64,000 bases of DNA. It comes from Aureibacillus halotolerans (GTDB lineage: Bacteria > Bacillota > Bacilli > Bacillales > DSM-28697). The notes beneath the pieces are model-generated. The model worked only from the letters and a program-made list of their open reading frames with translations, ran no database searches and had not been told where the DNA came from. Position numbers and translations under genes: made by a program. Below, one piece after another: positions 1 through 7,539 of the stretch. Position 1 is the stretch's first letter, and each line of letters starts with the position of its first letter. Where the stretch lies: NCBI RefSeq assembly GCF_004363045.1, contig NZ_SNYJ01000005.1, positions 124,001 to 188,000 of the forward strand, given 5' to 3'.

Positions 1-2
1 AC

Positions 3-263
3 CCAGCCAATTTAATCGCTAACAGCTCAGAGGAAGACATGTTTTTCTATCTAGGAAAGCATATTGCTTATTTTCACGGGAAAGATCGAAAGGTGAACGA
101 TGCCAGAGGGAGAATTGTCGGGGACGGGGATATTCAATGGGAACGATTTGTAAAGCTGTATCATCAACATACTGAAGGCATTCCGATGATTTTAGAATAT
201 GTGAATGCCGATAATGCCGCTATGGTCCGTGACAGAGTCATGCAAGCGGACGCTCGCCTATAA
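3..263 (+). CDS. Sugar phosphate isomerase/epimerase, C-terminal part
   Basis: The reading frame is already open at the left edge, so the gene begins outside the window and only about 86 C-terminal residues are visible. They include a stretch AYFHGKDRKV followed by GRIVGDGDIQW, which fits the last strands of the xylose-isomerase-like TIM barrel (AP endonuclease family 2), where a metal-binding His and a substrate-contacting H-x-KD motif sit. The known role of the family is isomerisation or epimerisation of sugars or sugar phosphates; substrate cannot be told. A U-tract hairpin follows at once, so this is the last gene of its operon. The in-frame ATG at 39 is internal, not a start, because the frame continues upstream with family-like residues. 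Confidence 0.6.
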   Translation, partial: PANLIANSSEEDMFFYLGKHIAYFHGKDRKVNDARGRIVGDGDIQWERFVKLYHQHTEGIPMILEYVNADNAAMVRDRVMQADARL

Positions 264-271
264 TTGAACTG

Positions 272-303
272 CCCTTAACGTCTTCTGACTGTTAGGGTTT
301 TTT
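272..303 (+). terminator. Rho-independent terminator after the isomerase gene
   Basis: An imperfect stem CCCTTAAC / GTTAGGG with one bulge is followed by six T residues just after the stop codon. Confidence 0.6.
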
Positions 304-423
304 ATTTGTCTTACAAGTGAATGGTCATTTTTCGAAGTGAACAACAGAATTTGAGAAAAAAAGGGATTCCCTTAATACATATAGAAAGTTCTAGACATAT
401 TGGCTGTTGAGGGAGGTCTGGAA

Positions 424-768
424 ATGCAATGTGTGTGTCCTGAAGGAAAAACAGATTCGCTTATCGTTGAAGGAGATGTCGGTGTAGGTCCGCTTTGGTG
501 CAGTCGGTGTCTTTGTCACTTGGAGGCGGAGGACGCACCGATTTCTGAAGAGTTGCTGTCAGCCTTGCTTTCATGGGGAATGGTTTATGGCGTATGGATT
601 GATTGGGAAAAGGATGAACCTCGACTGGACCGCCTTGATGTGGAGCAGGAGTTTAACGAAAAGGGTGTTCTCCTAACTGAACAACTGAAGCAAGAGATTG
701 GGGAGATGTATACAATCGTCTATGTGCCGTCAGACATCATGAAAATGTATGGTTTAGAGAAACAATAA
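424..768 (+). CDS. Conserved hypothetical protein with Cys pairs
   Basis: Protein of 114 residues that I cannot assign to a named family. The ATG at 424 is preferred over the upstream TTG at 400 because GGGAGG lies 8 bases before it. The N-terminus has CVC at residues 3-5 and CSRC near residue 27, which could bind a metal as a small zinc ribbon; the rest is acidic and looks like a soluble alpha/beta protein (LLSWGMVYGVWIDW, then EQLKQEIGEMYTIVYVPSD). No membrane segment or signal peptide. It stands between a terminated operon and a GNAT gene 32 bases downstream, with which it may be cotranscribed. Function unknown. Confidence 0.6.
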   Translation: MQCVCPEGKTDSLIVEGDVGVGPLWCSRCLCHLEAEDAPISEELLSALLSWGMVYGVWIDWEKDEPRLDRLDVEQEFNEKGVLLTEQLKQEIGEMYTIVYVPSDIMKMYGLEKQ

Positions 769-800
769 CCGGGGCTCGAAAGTAAAAGGTGGTTTAGGGA

Positions 801-1622
801 ATGATGCATGAGCTTTCAAAAGACTTGTTTTTTCGTTGTTTGCCTCTACTCAATGAACAAACGAATTTAGAAGTTCGCGGAGTGATTGAAGGCAACAATC
901 TGGGACGTGTTTTTGTTAATCAACTGGAATGCCCATCTGTGGCCCTAATTTGGTTAGGCAATAACGATGGTTTTTTCTTCATTGGTCAAGAAGATCTCCA
1001 GACAGTGAACGACCATTTGCTTCCGTGGGTTGAAGACAACCTGGTTGAAGAAATTAAGGTGGTTGGTTTGAATCAATTTGAAATGATCAGCGTAAATCAA
1101 GTCTGGGAAGAGGCGTTTAGTGAACGAGCGCAGACGTTCTTTCAACAAAACGTCTATTTGTACCCTCCGTCTATGCCTCTTCATCAATTCTCCGACATTG
1201 ACACTGCCTATACGCTCAAGAAGCTCACAACAAAGCTTTTGGACGACCAACGGAACGGGCACGTCAAAGCAGATATTTTAACAACCTGGCCATCGATAGA
1301 AGATTTTCTGAAAGTTGGCGTGGGTTATGGCGTGCTGTATGAGGACACAATCGTGAGTTATTGCTTGTCTATTTTCGTTGGGAGCGATCAGCACTGCGTA
1401 ATGATTAGTACAGATGCTGCTCATCGTGGCAAAGGCTGTGCGAAGGCATCTGCCAGTGCGTTTATAAACGAATGTCATGCCAAGGGAGTCACACCATATT
1501 GGGATTGCACCACGACCAATGAGGCGTCCGTGGCTGTGGCAGAACAGCTCGGTTTTGAATGTATAGCCACTTATCGCGTTTATGCTTTTGATTTTCCCGG
1601 AGGAATGATTAAAAGTAAATAA
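801..1622 (+). CDS. GNAT acetyltransferase, ZmaR-like (GNAT_acetyltran) family
   Basis: Protein of 273 residues. The C-terminal 120 residues carry the acetyl-CoA fold: ISTDAAHRGKGCAKASASAFI matches the motif A loop (R-G-K-G-x-A) and TTNEASVAVAEQLGFE the motif B helix. The N-terminal half (residues 1-140) is the extra domain seen in the family that contains the zwittermicin self-resistance enzyme ZmaR. It is expected to move an acetyl group from acetyl-CoA to an amine; the substrate is not predictable. The following YdcF gene starts 26 bases after the stop with its own strong ribosome site, so the two may form an operon. Confidence 0.75.
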   Translation: MMHELSKDLFFRCLPLLNEQTNLEVRGVIEGNNLGRVFVNQLECPSVALIWLGNNDGFFFIGQEDLQTVNDHLLPWVEDNLVEEIKVVGLNQFEMISVNQVWEEAFSERAQTFFQQNVYLYPPSMPLHQFSDIDTAYTLKKLTTKLLDDQRNGHVKADILTTWPSIEDFLKVGVGYGVLYEDTIVSYCLSIFVGSDQHCVMISTDAAHRGKGCAKASASAFINECHAKGVTPYWDCTTTNEASVAVAEQLGFECIATYRVYAFDFPGGMIKSK

Positions 1623-1648
1623 ACCTATAAATAAAGGAGATATACTTA

Positions 1649-2299
1649 ATGATTTCTAAAGAACCGAAAGTCCCTATACTTACTACAGAGCAAGTAGAAC
1701 AGTTAACAAAAGTCGTTTTCTTAGAGCCGATTAGTCCCACCTCTTATGACGTTATATTCGTCTTTGCTGGCACACATCCAGGGCATTGGGAAAAAACAAT
1801 TGAAGCATATCAACTAGGTCTTGGCAAAAAAGTTATCGTCACAGGTGGTGTAAGTCCTACGGGAATAAAACATCCCGACTGGAAGGACAAGACTGTACCA
1901 GAGTCGAAAGTGATTGTTTCAGAAATGATCAATGCAGGAATTCCAAAAGAACATATTGACTATGAAACTGATTCTAGACATTCTTTAGAAAATGTGCTGA
2001 ATGCAAAAAAGTTAGCGGACTTTACAAACGTCAAAAACATGTTGTTTATTTGTAAAAATCATGGAGCTGGTCGGCAGTATCGTACCCTTGCAAAGAACAT
2101 GAGCGCAGAAATAAATTATCAACCGTATGGATTTGATGCACGATACAATGATATTTCTGTTTCAAGAGACAATTGGATGAATACAAACATAGGACGGTCC
2201 AGAGTGTTTGGGGAATATCTACGAATCATTCATCTAGGTAAGATTGGTCATGTTCTTCCTCTAGAAGAAGAAATAGACGGACTTGATACGTCACTCTAA
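1649..2299 (+). CDS. YdcF family protein (DUF218)
   Basis: Protein of 216 residues with the DUF218 fold: VIFVFAGTHPGHWEKTIEAYQLGLGKKVIVTGG is the Rossmann-like start, followed by a conserved acidic and aromatic loop (PESKVIVSEMINAGIP) and the S-x-E-N segment (DSRHSLENVLNAKKL) typical of the family. Members are found as soluble or membrane-anchored proteins involved in envelope processes or as SAM-binding proteins; the role is not settled. No membrane segment is visible here, so this is a cytosolic form. AAAGGAG stands 9 bases before the ATG. It converges on the frameshifted MFS gene with no clear terminator between. Confidence 0.75.
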   Translation: MISKEPKVPILTTEQVEQLTKVVFLEPISPTSYDVIFVFAGTHPGHWEKTIEAYQLGLGKKVIVTGGVSPTGIKHPDWKDKTVPESKVIVSEMINAGIPKEHIDYETDSRHSLENVLNAKKLADFTNVKNMLFICKNHGAGRQYRTLAKNMSAEINYQPYGFDARYNDISVSRDNWMNTNIGRSRVFGEYLRIIHLGKIGHVLPLEEEIDGLDTSL

Positions 2300-2321
2300 T
2301 TTCTTGAAATTTGTAGAGTAC

Positions 2322-3597
2322 CTACATACTTTTCTGGTTGTCTGCCGGAAGAACCGACGTCTGCTTGAAGCGAAGGACGGGATTCAGCATGACAAGTAGA
2401 CCAAGCCCGACCGTTAGCAATCCGGAGAGAAGAATGGTTTCTGAAACGCCTAAAAGCTCACCAACAACGCCTCCTAAGTAAACACCGATAGGGAACCCGA
2501 GCCCGGCGATGAGGCCATAAACGCCAACAACTCTGCCTCGTAATGAATTAGGCACGAGCGTTTGCTGGAGCGTAGGAGAAACGATGTTATACGGAGCGTA
2601 AACCACCCCACCGAGAAACATGATAGCAAAAACGACCCACTCGCTCGTTACATAGCTGAACGAAACAGGCGCGAGGCCCCATAGCAACATGACTCCCCCA
2701 AGTGAAAAGGAGTAGGGCAGTTTTTTCCCTAACTTCACCCAAAGCAATGAACCAAGGAAAGAACCGACAGCAAAAAAAGTCCAGATTGTACCGAGGACGC
2801 CTGATCCAGCATCCAAAACGTCATCAACATAGGCCGGCAGCATGACCTCTAGTGGTGCGTAAGCAAAAATTGAATACAAAGGTGACGAGGGCAATCATCA
2901 TCAGAACACGGTACTTCAGAATAAAGCGAAGGCCGTCCTTTACATCCCGCCCGTAGTTCACGAGATTGCGTCTAAAGGACGGGTCGATTGGTCGGCGTTC
3001 CATGCCTTTGTGATACACCTCGGTAGGAATGAGAAAGTAGAGTACAGCGGCGATAAAAAAGCAGATCACGTTGATGAGTAGAGTTAGCGGAGCACCGAGC
3101 ATAGCTGTACTAATTCCCCCAATGGCTGGCCCGATGAGTGAGCCCATTTGTCCAGTCATTGATAAAACAGCGTTTCCTGGTTCCAAGTCTTCTTTTCTGA
3201 GAAAGGAGGGCAGAATAGATGTTACTCCGATGGTGGTAAAGGAGGACAGAAAGCCTTTTACAAAGATAATTGCCACAATAATAGGTAAATTTAATAGGTC
3301 AAGCCAATGCAAAATAGGAATGAGAGACAGGAAAACGCCGCGGAGTCCATTTTCGACAATCATAATCGATCGACGATTGTATTGATCAAGCACGCCACCA
3401 ACGAGAACGCTTGATAACAAAGGGGCAACGGTAGACGCCGTAATAACGATCCCAATGGATACGAGTGAACCGGTCGTCTGATAGACAAACCAGCCAAGCG
3501 CAACCCAAGTTAATTTTCTTCCCATATTTAATAACGTCAAGGCAACAAAAAAATGCCGGAAGTATGTGTTTTTCAGCAACTGTATGTAAACGTTCAA
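2322..3597 (-). pseudogene. MFS transporter, one frameshift
   Basis: Two overlapping frames together give a complete 12-segment major facilitator. The first (from a TTG at 3597 preceded by AAGGAAG) covers about 235 residues up to FVFNF; the second (ending at 2322) resumes with FAYAPLEVMLPAYVDDV. Removing one base from the run of five A at 2865-2869 (T on the coding strand) joins them into FNFAYAPLEVMLP, the expected sequence of this family (MFS_3, macrolide-efflux or enterobactin-exporter like). The rest is intact, with no other stop. It is therefore either a recent loss-of-function mutation or a homopolymer error. Likely role when intact: proton-driven export of a hydrophobic compound. Confidence 0.8.
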
Positions 3598-3720
3598 TGA
3601 ACAGCACTTCCTTTTTGATAATTATAATCATTACTATACTATAATATTTCTAATATTAAAAGAAATAATTGGAAATTACATCTAGGAGTTCAAATACAGT
3701 GAAGGAGAGGAGGAGAGCTT

Positions 3721-4245
3721 ATGCCAGATATTCAAGCCGTGTTTATAGATCGAGATGGTACGATTGGTGGCGATGGTCATTTTGCACATCCGGCAAATTT
3801 TAAGCCATATCCAAATAGCCTTAGAGCGTTCGCTTTGTTAAAGGCACAAGCGATCCCCATGTTTGCTTTCACAAACCAGAACCGAATCGCAAAAGGCGAA
3901 GCCACACTGGATGAGTTTAAGGGAGAGTTTAGGTCTTATGGGTTTGATGACATGTTTCTCTGCCCTCATCGTTCTGAGGACAACTGTATCTGCCATAAAC
4001 CAAGAACAGGACTTTTGGAGAAGGCTGCAAAAACATACCATTTGGACTTGCGAAAAACAGTGGTGATCGGAGATGTGGGGGCAACGGATATGCTCGCTGC
4101 TCATGGCGTTGGCGCAATTAAAATTCTTGTTCAAACAGGATGGGGTCAGGGATCGATGCAAAAATTTCGCCATACTTGGGCAGAAGTGGAGCCCGATTTC
4201 GTTGCAGAGGATTTGCTGGAGGCTGTTCAGTGGTTGGTCAAGTGA
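3721..4245 (+). CDS. HAD-IIIA family phosphatase
   Basis: Protein of 174 residues of the haloacid dehalogenase superfamily, closest in layout to histidinol-phosphatase and heptose-bisphosphatase proteins. Motif I is DRDGT (nucleophile Asp10, Asp12), motif II is FTNQN, and motif III/IV is VVIGDVGATDMLAA. Between them lies CPHRSEDNCICHKPRTGLL, a Cys/His cluster resembling the zinc loop of the GmhB group, followed by the K-P sequence that contacts phosphate. Substrate unknown. GAGGAGG precedes the ATG. The gene stands alone, ending at a hairpin shared with the convergent decarboxylase-like gene. Confidence 0.8.
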   Translation: MPDIQAVFIDRDGTIGGDGHFAHPANFKPYPNSLRAFALLKAQAIPMFAFTNQNRIAKGEATLDEFKGEFRSYGFDDMFLCPHRSEDNCICHKPRTGLLEKAAKTYHLDLRKTVVIGDVGATDMLAAHGVGAIKILVQTGWGQGSMQKFRHTWAEVEPDFVAEDLLEAVQWLVK

Positions 4246-4287
4246 TCGGATTAAAGTGAAGGAAGACCGTTCAGTAACACGTGAAAA

Positions 4288-4326
4288 AGCTGTCCCAAAC
4301 TCATTTTGGAACAGCTATTTTTAACC
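4288..4326 (+). terminator. Hairpin terminator between convergent genes
   Basis: Stem AGCTGTCCCAAA / TTTTGGAACAGCT with one mismatch and a 4-base loop, then ATTTTT. It has A runs on the left arm side and could act for both converging genes. Confidence 0.75.
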
Positions 4327-4329
4327 CTT

Positions 4330-4767
4330 TTAAACAGGCATTTTTAATGCAGCGATTGCCAGACGATTCCAAGCATTGATCGTGACGATAGCCAAGATTA
4401 GCTTTGCGATTTGCGTTTCATCAAAGGATTCAGTAGCTCGACTATATACGGCATCTGGTACATGGTTTTCTGAAATCAGAGTCACTGCCTCTGTCAATTC
4501 GAGTGCAGCGCGTTCTTCTTGCGTAAAATAAGGCGTTTCTCTCCATGCAGGAAGTGTATAGATGCGCTGCTCTGATTCTCCTGCCTTCCGTGCGTCTTTT
4601 GTATGCATATCCAAACAAAATGCACAGCCGTTCAGTTGTGAGGCGCGAATTTTCACTAGCTCAAGCAGCGATTTTTCCAATCCTGATGTGGCTACGGCTG
4701 TTTCAAGAGCCATCATTGCGCGTACACCCTCAGGGAAAACAGTTTCAATAGATAAGCGCTGTTCCAT
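4330..4767 (-). CDS. Carboxymuconolactone decarboxylase / AhpD-like protein
   Basis: Protein of 145 residues of the AhpD/CMD fold. It has the hallmark active-site sequence CAFCLDMHTKDARKAGE (C-x-x-C and the following His, near residues 48-55) used as a redox-active thiol pair and proton relay. The family includes peroxidase-reducing AhpD and lactone decarboxylases; small single-domain forms like this one are usually of unknown substrate and act as hexamers in the cytosol. GGAGGG precedes the ATG. It lies directly downstream of an ECF41 sigma factor on the same strand and has an ECF41-type promoter in the gap, so it is the expected target (the C of the COE group of carboxymuconolactone decarboxylases, oxidoreductases and epimerases). 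Confidence 0.88.
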   Translation of the reverse strand: MEQRLSIETVFPEGVRAMMALETAVATSGLEKSLLELVKIRASQLNGCAFCLDMHTKDARKAGESEQRIYTLPAWRETPYFTQEERAALELTEAVTLISENHVPDAVYSRATESFDETQIAKLILAIVTINAWNRLAIAALKMPV

Positions 4768-4815
4768 AAAAAATCCCTCCGTTTTTGAGTTTGCCTACCA
4801 TAGGTTCATAGAGTA

Positions 4816-4842
4816 GACAATCGAGGGGAGGGGTTTGTGACA
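4816..4842 (-). promoter_or_regulatory. Candidate ECF41 promoter for the CMD gene
   Basis: Read on the minus strand: TGTCACA, 16 bases, TGTC. Published ECF41 promoters have TGTCACA, about 16 bases, CGTC. The site begins 1 base past the sigma factor stop codon and about 50 bases upstream of the CMD start. Confidence 0.7.
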
Positions 4843-4843
4843 C

Positions 4844-5725
4844 TTACTTGCTATTTTTTGATGTCATCGTTTTTAACTTGTCGGGATTTCGCACAAGATA
4901 AATGGCCGAAATGCGGAATTGATCAGCGTTTAATTGAACAAGAACAACGTCTCGTAACGAGTTGTTGTCGTAAAGGAGAAGACCGGCCTGCCCATTGATA
5001 GACGTCATACGAACTTCGACGTTAAACAAGCCTTTCGCAGCAAGACTTTGTAAAAATGAAAGGATACGCTGACGACTGTAAATGGGCCGCATTGCCGCTC
5101 TGACCTTTCCGCCACCATCGCTGTACAGAACAGCTTCTTCAGTAAGCAAGCCGACGACCGTGTCAAAATCCCCGCTTTGCGTAGCTTGAAGAAAGGCGAG
5201 AATTAATGCCTCTGCTTGTGGGCTGTTGGTGAGATGTTCATCAGTAGATTGGTTTAATTGCTGCTTTGCACGGCTGTAAATCTTTCGGCAGTTGGCTTCC
5301 GATTTCTCGAGGATAGTTCCTATGTCAGCGTAAGGATATGACAATGCTTCTCGAAGGATGAAAATGGCGCGCTCCACAGGATTTAGCTTCTCTAATAGAA
5401 AAAGCAGCGCATAAGACAGCTCTTCTTGCTGTTCAACGATCAGATCGGGACTTCGTACAGTTTCATCGAGTTTGGGTTCTGGCAGCCATACGCCAGGATA
5501 GGTTTCTCGTTTCATACGACTGGACGTAAGAACGTTGATACAGCGATTTGTGATGGTTTTGACTAGGTAGGCTTGTAAATTGTGTACATTACTCAAATCT
5601 CTTTTTTCATAGTCAACAAACAGATCATGTACAACGTCCTCAGCATCCGTTGCTGATCCAAGCATTTGATAGGCGATTGAATGGAGGAGCGGACGGAAGG
5701 TTTCATAAGCCGTTTTTGTATCCAT
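4844..5725 (-). CDS. ECF41 family RNA polymerase sigma factor (SigJ-like)
   Basis: Protein of 293 residues, longer than normal ECF sigma factors because of a C-terminal SnoaL/NTF2-like extension. Region 2 is at about residues 5-70 (AYQMLGSATDAEDVVHDLF), region 4 at 100-155 (LNPVERAIFILREALSYPYADIGTIL). The three signatures of ECF41 are all present: WLPEP in the linker (80-84), DGGGK (203-207) and NPDKL (280-284). In this group the extension, not an anti-sigma factor, controls activity. The ATG at 5725 has AGGAG 8 bases upstream; the longer frame to 5908 lacks support. Its likely target, a CMD protein, lies directly downstream. Confidence 0.93.
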   Translation of the reverse strand: MDTKTAYETFRPLLHSIAYQMLGSATDAEDVVHDLFVDYEKRDLSNVHNLQAYLVKTITNRCINVLTSSRMKRETYPGVWLPEPKLDETVRSPDLIVEQQEELSYALLFLLEKLNPVERAIFILREALSYPYADIGTILEKSEANCRKIYSRAKQQLNQSTDEHLTNSPQAEALILAFLQATQSGDFDTVVGLLTEEAVLYSDGGGKVRAAMRPIYSRQRILSFLQSLAAKGLFNVEVRMTSINGQAGLLLYDNNSLRDVVLVQLNADQFRISAIYLVRNPDKLKTMTSKNSK

Positions 5726-5888
5726 TGGTTGATCTCCTGACCATTGGTTTTCTTTCAGAATACCAAATGTATGCGAAGAGGGGCATGTTTTTAACTGAAA
5801 CTGAGCAATGGATAGGTTTCGATGTTTCTGTATGTTAAGATTTTCATGGGGCGTTGAAGCTGGAAAGGTTGAAGTGGAGGTAAGGCGT

Positions 5889-6287
5889 TTGACACCTGAA
5901 AAAGACATTCGTTGGAAACAAAGATTTGAGAACTTCGAGAAATCATATAGGCTATTAGATAAATATGCACAAACCAGTTTGGACTCAGAATTAGAACGGG
6001 CAGGCGTGATACAGTTTTTTGAGATGACGATCGAGCTTGCATGGAAGGTTTTAAAGGATTACCTCGAAGCTGAAGGGCAGCTTGTGAAAAGTCCAAGAGA
6101 GACCATTAAACAAGCGATACAAAACGACGTGATTTCGAATGGGCACGTTTGGCTTGATGCTTTGGCCAGACGTAACTTATCGATCCATATGTATGATGAA
6201 GAAAAGTCGAAAGAACTGATTAAAACAATCAGAGAGTCGTATGTCCCTCTTTTCAACAATCTTTACGAGCGGCTGAAAAAGGAGTAA
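5889..6287 (+). CDS. HI0074-type nucleotidyltransferase substrate-binding (HEPN-like) protein
   Basis: Protein of 132 residues, all helical, resembling HI0074/TIGR01987: RWKQRFENFEKSYRLLDKYA, then ERAGVIQFFEMTIELAWKVLKDYLEAEG, then SPRETIKQAIQNDVISNGHVWLDALARRNLSIHMYDEE. The last segment includes the R-N-x-x-x-H element typical of HEPN domains. Such proteins normally pair with a small MNT nucleotidyltransferase as a toxin-antitoxin-like module, but none is seen on either side here. The TTG start at 5889 is chosen because GGAGG lies 7-8 bases before it; the longer frame from 5808 overlaps the sigma leader. It is followed by an elaborate hairpin array. Confidence 0.75.
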   Translation: MTPEKDIRWKQRFENFEKSYRLLDKYAQTSLDSELERAGVIQFFEMTIELAWKVLKDYLEAEGQLVKSPRETIKQAIQNDVISNGHVWLDALARRNLSIHMYDEEKSKELIKTIRESYVPLFNNLYERLKKE

Positions 6288-6369
6288 CAGCCGACAGCAA
6301 GCGTTTAATCGCTTGCCATAACCTTGGTCTGCCCGGTGGCTATGTTTTTTGGGGTTGGCTGTTCTTTTT
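6286..6369 (+). terminator. Branched terminator structure after the HEPN gene
   Basis: An outer stem AACAGCCGAC (6286-6295) / GTTGGCTGTT (6354-6363, one mismatch, then CTTTTT) encloses a 7-bp hairpin GCAAGCG-TTTAAT-CGCTTGC (6297-6316) and a second hairpin CATAACC / GGCTATG (6317-6344) with its own T6 tract. It can act as two terminators in tandem or fold as a three-way junction. Confidence 0.6.
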
Positions 6370-6468
6370 AAGCGGGAATAGGAGACATTCTTATATTGGA
6401 AAAGTATCAGAAGGCTAATAAAGTAACGACCATTCCTCATATTATTTAAGTAAAAGGAGCTGATTTAT

Positions 6469-6705
6469 ATGTCAATTATAGTGATATGTATTCTTATTGC
6501 GATTTCAAATGCGATTTTCATGGGTATAATGACAGATTCCGGCATTTTGGGCGCTCTGTTCCTGTCTCTTGCCCCAACGCTGTTCATGTGCACGGTCATC
6601 AATCTTTTGTACGATATTCTAATAAGGATTAACGCCGCGCTTGCTCCGCCGCTATTTAGGAAAAAGGAAGAAACCACCCCACATCGGTCTAGTGAGCAGC
6701 GATAA
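6469..6705 (+). CDS. Small two-segment membrane protein
   Basis: Protein of 78 residues with two hydrophobic segments (about residues 2-24 and 28-55) and a charged C-terminal tail (RKKEETTPHRSSEQR). AAAGGAG lies 9 bases before the ATG, which supports real translation. No family recognised. It lies alone after the branched terminator and converges on the VC0807-like gene. Confidence 0.6.
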   Translation: MSIIVICILIAISNAIFMGIMTDSGILGALFLSLAPTLFMCTVINLLYDILIRINAALAPPLFRKKEETTPHRSSEQR

Positions 6706-6752
6706 GGAATAGGTTTGCCGCTCACCGTGACCAATCTAGCATGCTTAAAAGT

Positions 6753-7424
6753 TTATTGCTCAGGTTCGGATTCCTTGTTTTTCATTAAATGAGATTCTTG
6801 AAATACATTTCGGGCGTCCGTGTCTTCTTTGATCAGCTTTCCTATATACAAAAAGCCAAGGACCATTGCGCCCGATGTGACCCAGCCTAGAATTTGCTTG
6901 ACGACAATAAGCTCGTCAAAAGCGTCAACCCCATATTCATTAATAAAGTGAATTTGAAATAGGTTGCCAATGATGTAGCGCAGAATGAAGGCGGCTGTTA
7001 AAAGTACAAAGACGATATAAAACTTCCGTTTGAAAAACACTTTTCGCAAAGGCTCACGTGGTACGCCTTGAAGCTCTATCACGTCGAGGCCGAAATAAAG
7101 CGAAAGAGGTTTTTTAATAAGAATCGTTAATAAAAATAATCCAGCTAAGAAAAAGTTGTAATACACTTGATTCCATAATAGCTGAAGGGCGGAGCCTGAA
7201 AGAACATCGATGACGCTGCCGATGACAAGCGAGCCGAGAAGAAAAATGCCCAGGGTGTTGAGCTTCTTAACCTTTATAAATCGATAAACACTGTAGAGAA
7301 TCCCTGGAACTGACGACAGCAGCATCGCGTAATAGTCGCCGATTAAATCTCGTCCTCCATGCCAGATGACGAGTGGAAGGACGACATAGAATACGATGTC
7401 GAATAAGGCTAAGTATTTTTTCAC
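6753..7424 (-). CDS. VC0807-like membrane protein
   Basis: Integral membrane protein of 223 residues with about six hydrophobic segments and a charged C-terminal tail. The start WHGGRDLIGDYYAMLLSSVPGILYSVYRFIKVKKLNTLGIFLL fits the VC0807 family, which is distantly related to the septation protein YciB/IspA; function unknown. The start is a GTG at 7424 with GAAGGGA 9 bases upstream. It lies downstream of the ABC-2 exporter genes on the same strand but 115 bases away, so it may be a separate unit. Confidence 0.65.
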   Translation of the reverse strand: MKKYLALFDIVFYVVLPLVIWHGGRDLIGDYYAMLLSSVPGILYSVYRFIKVKKLNTLGIFLLGSLVIGSVIDVLSGSALQLLWNQVYYNFFLAGLFLLTILIKKPLSLYFGLDVIELQGVPREPLRKVFFKRKFYIVFVLLTAAFILRYIIGNLFQIHFINEYGVDAFDELIVVKQILGWVTSGAMVLGFLYIGKLIKEDTDARNVFQESHLMKNKESEPEQ

Positions 7425-7539
7425 GAAAAAACGTCCCTTCGATGATATGGGATGATTGTATCAAAGAACGAACGATTTTTCCTTCTCCAGCGCAACAGGT
7501 GCTAATGAAAGTGGAAAGCAGCCCCTCACGTCCTCTAAT

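Noticed and set aside
3386-3631. Minus-strand 81-codon frame over the start of the MFS gene
   Set aside because: It is a shifted reading of the MFS N-terminal coding sequence and has no independent support.
5726-5908. Longer start for the ECF41 sigma factor
   Set aside because: The extra 61 residues are not part of sigma region 2 and no ribosome site precedes them, while ATG 5725 has AGGAG.
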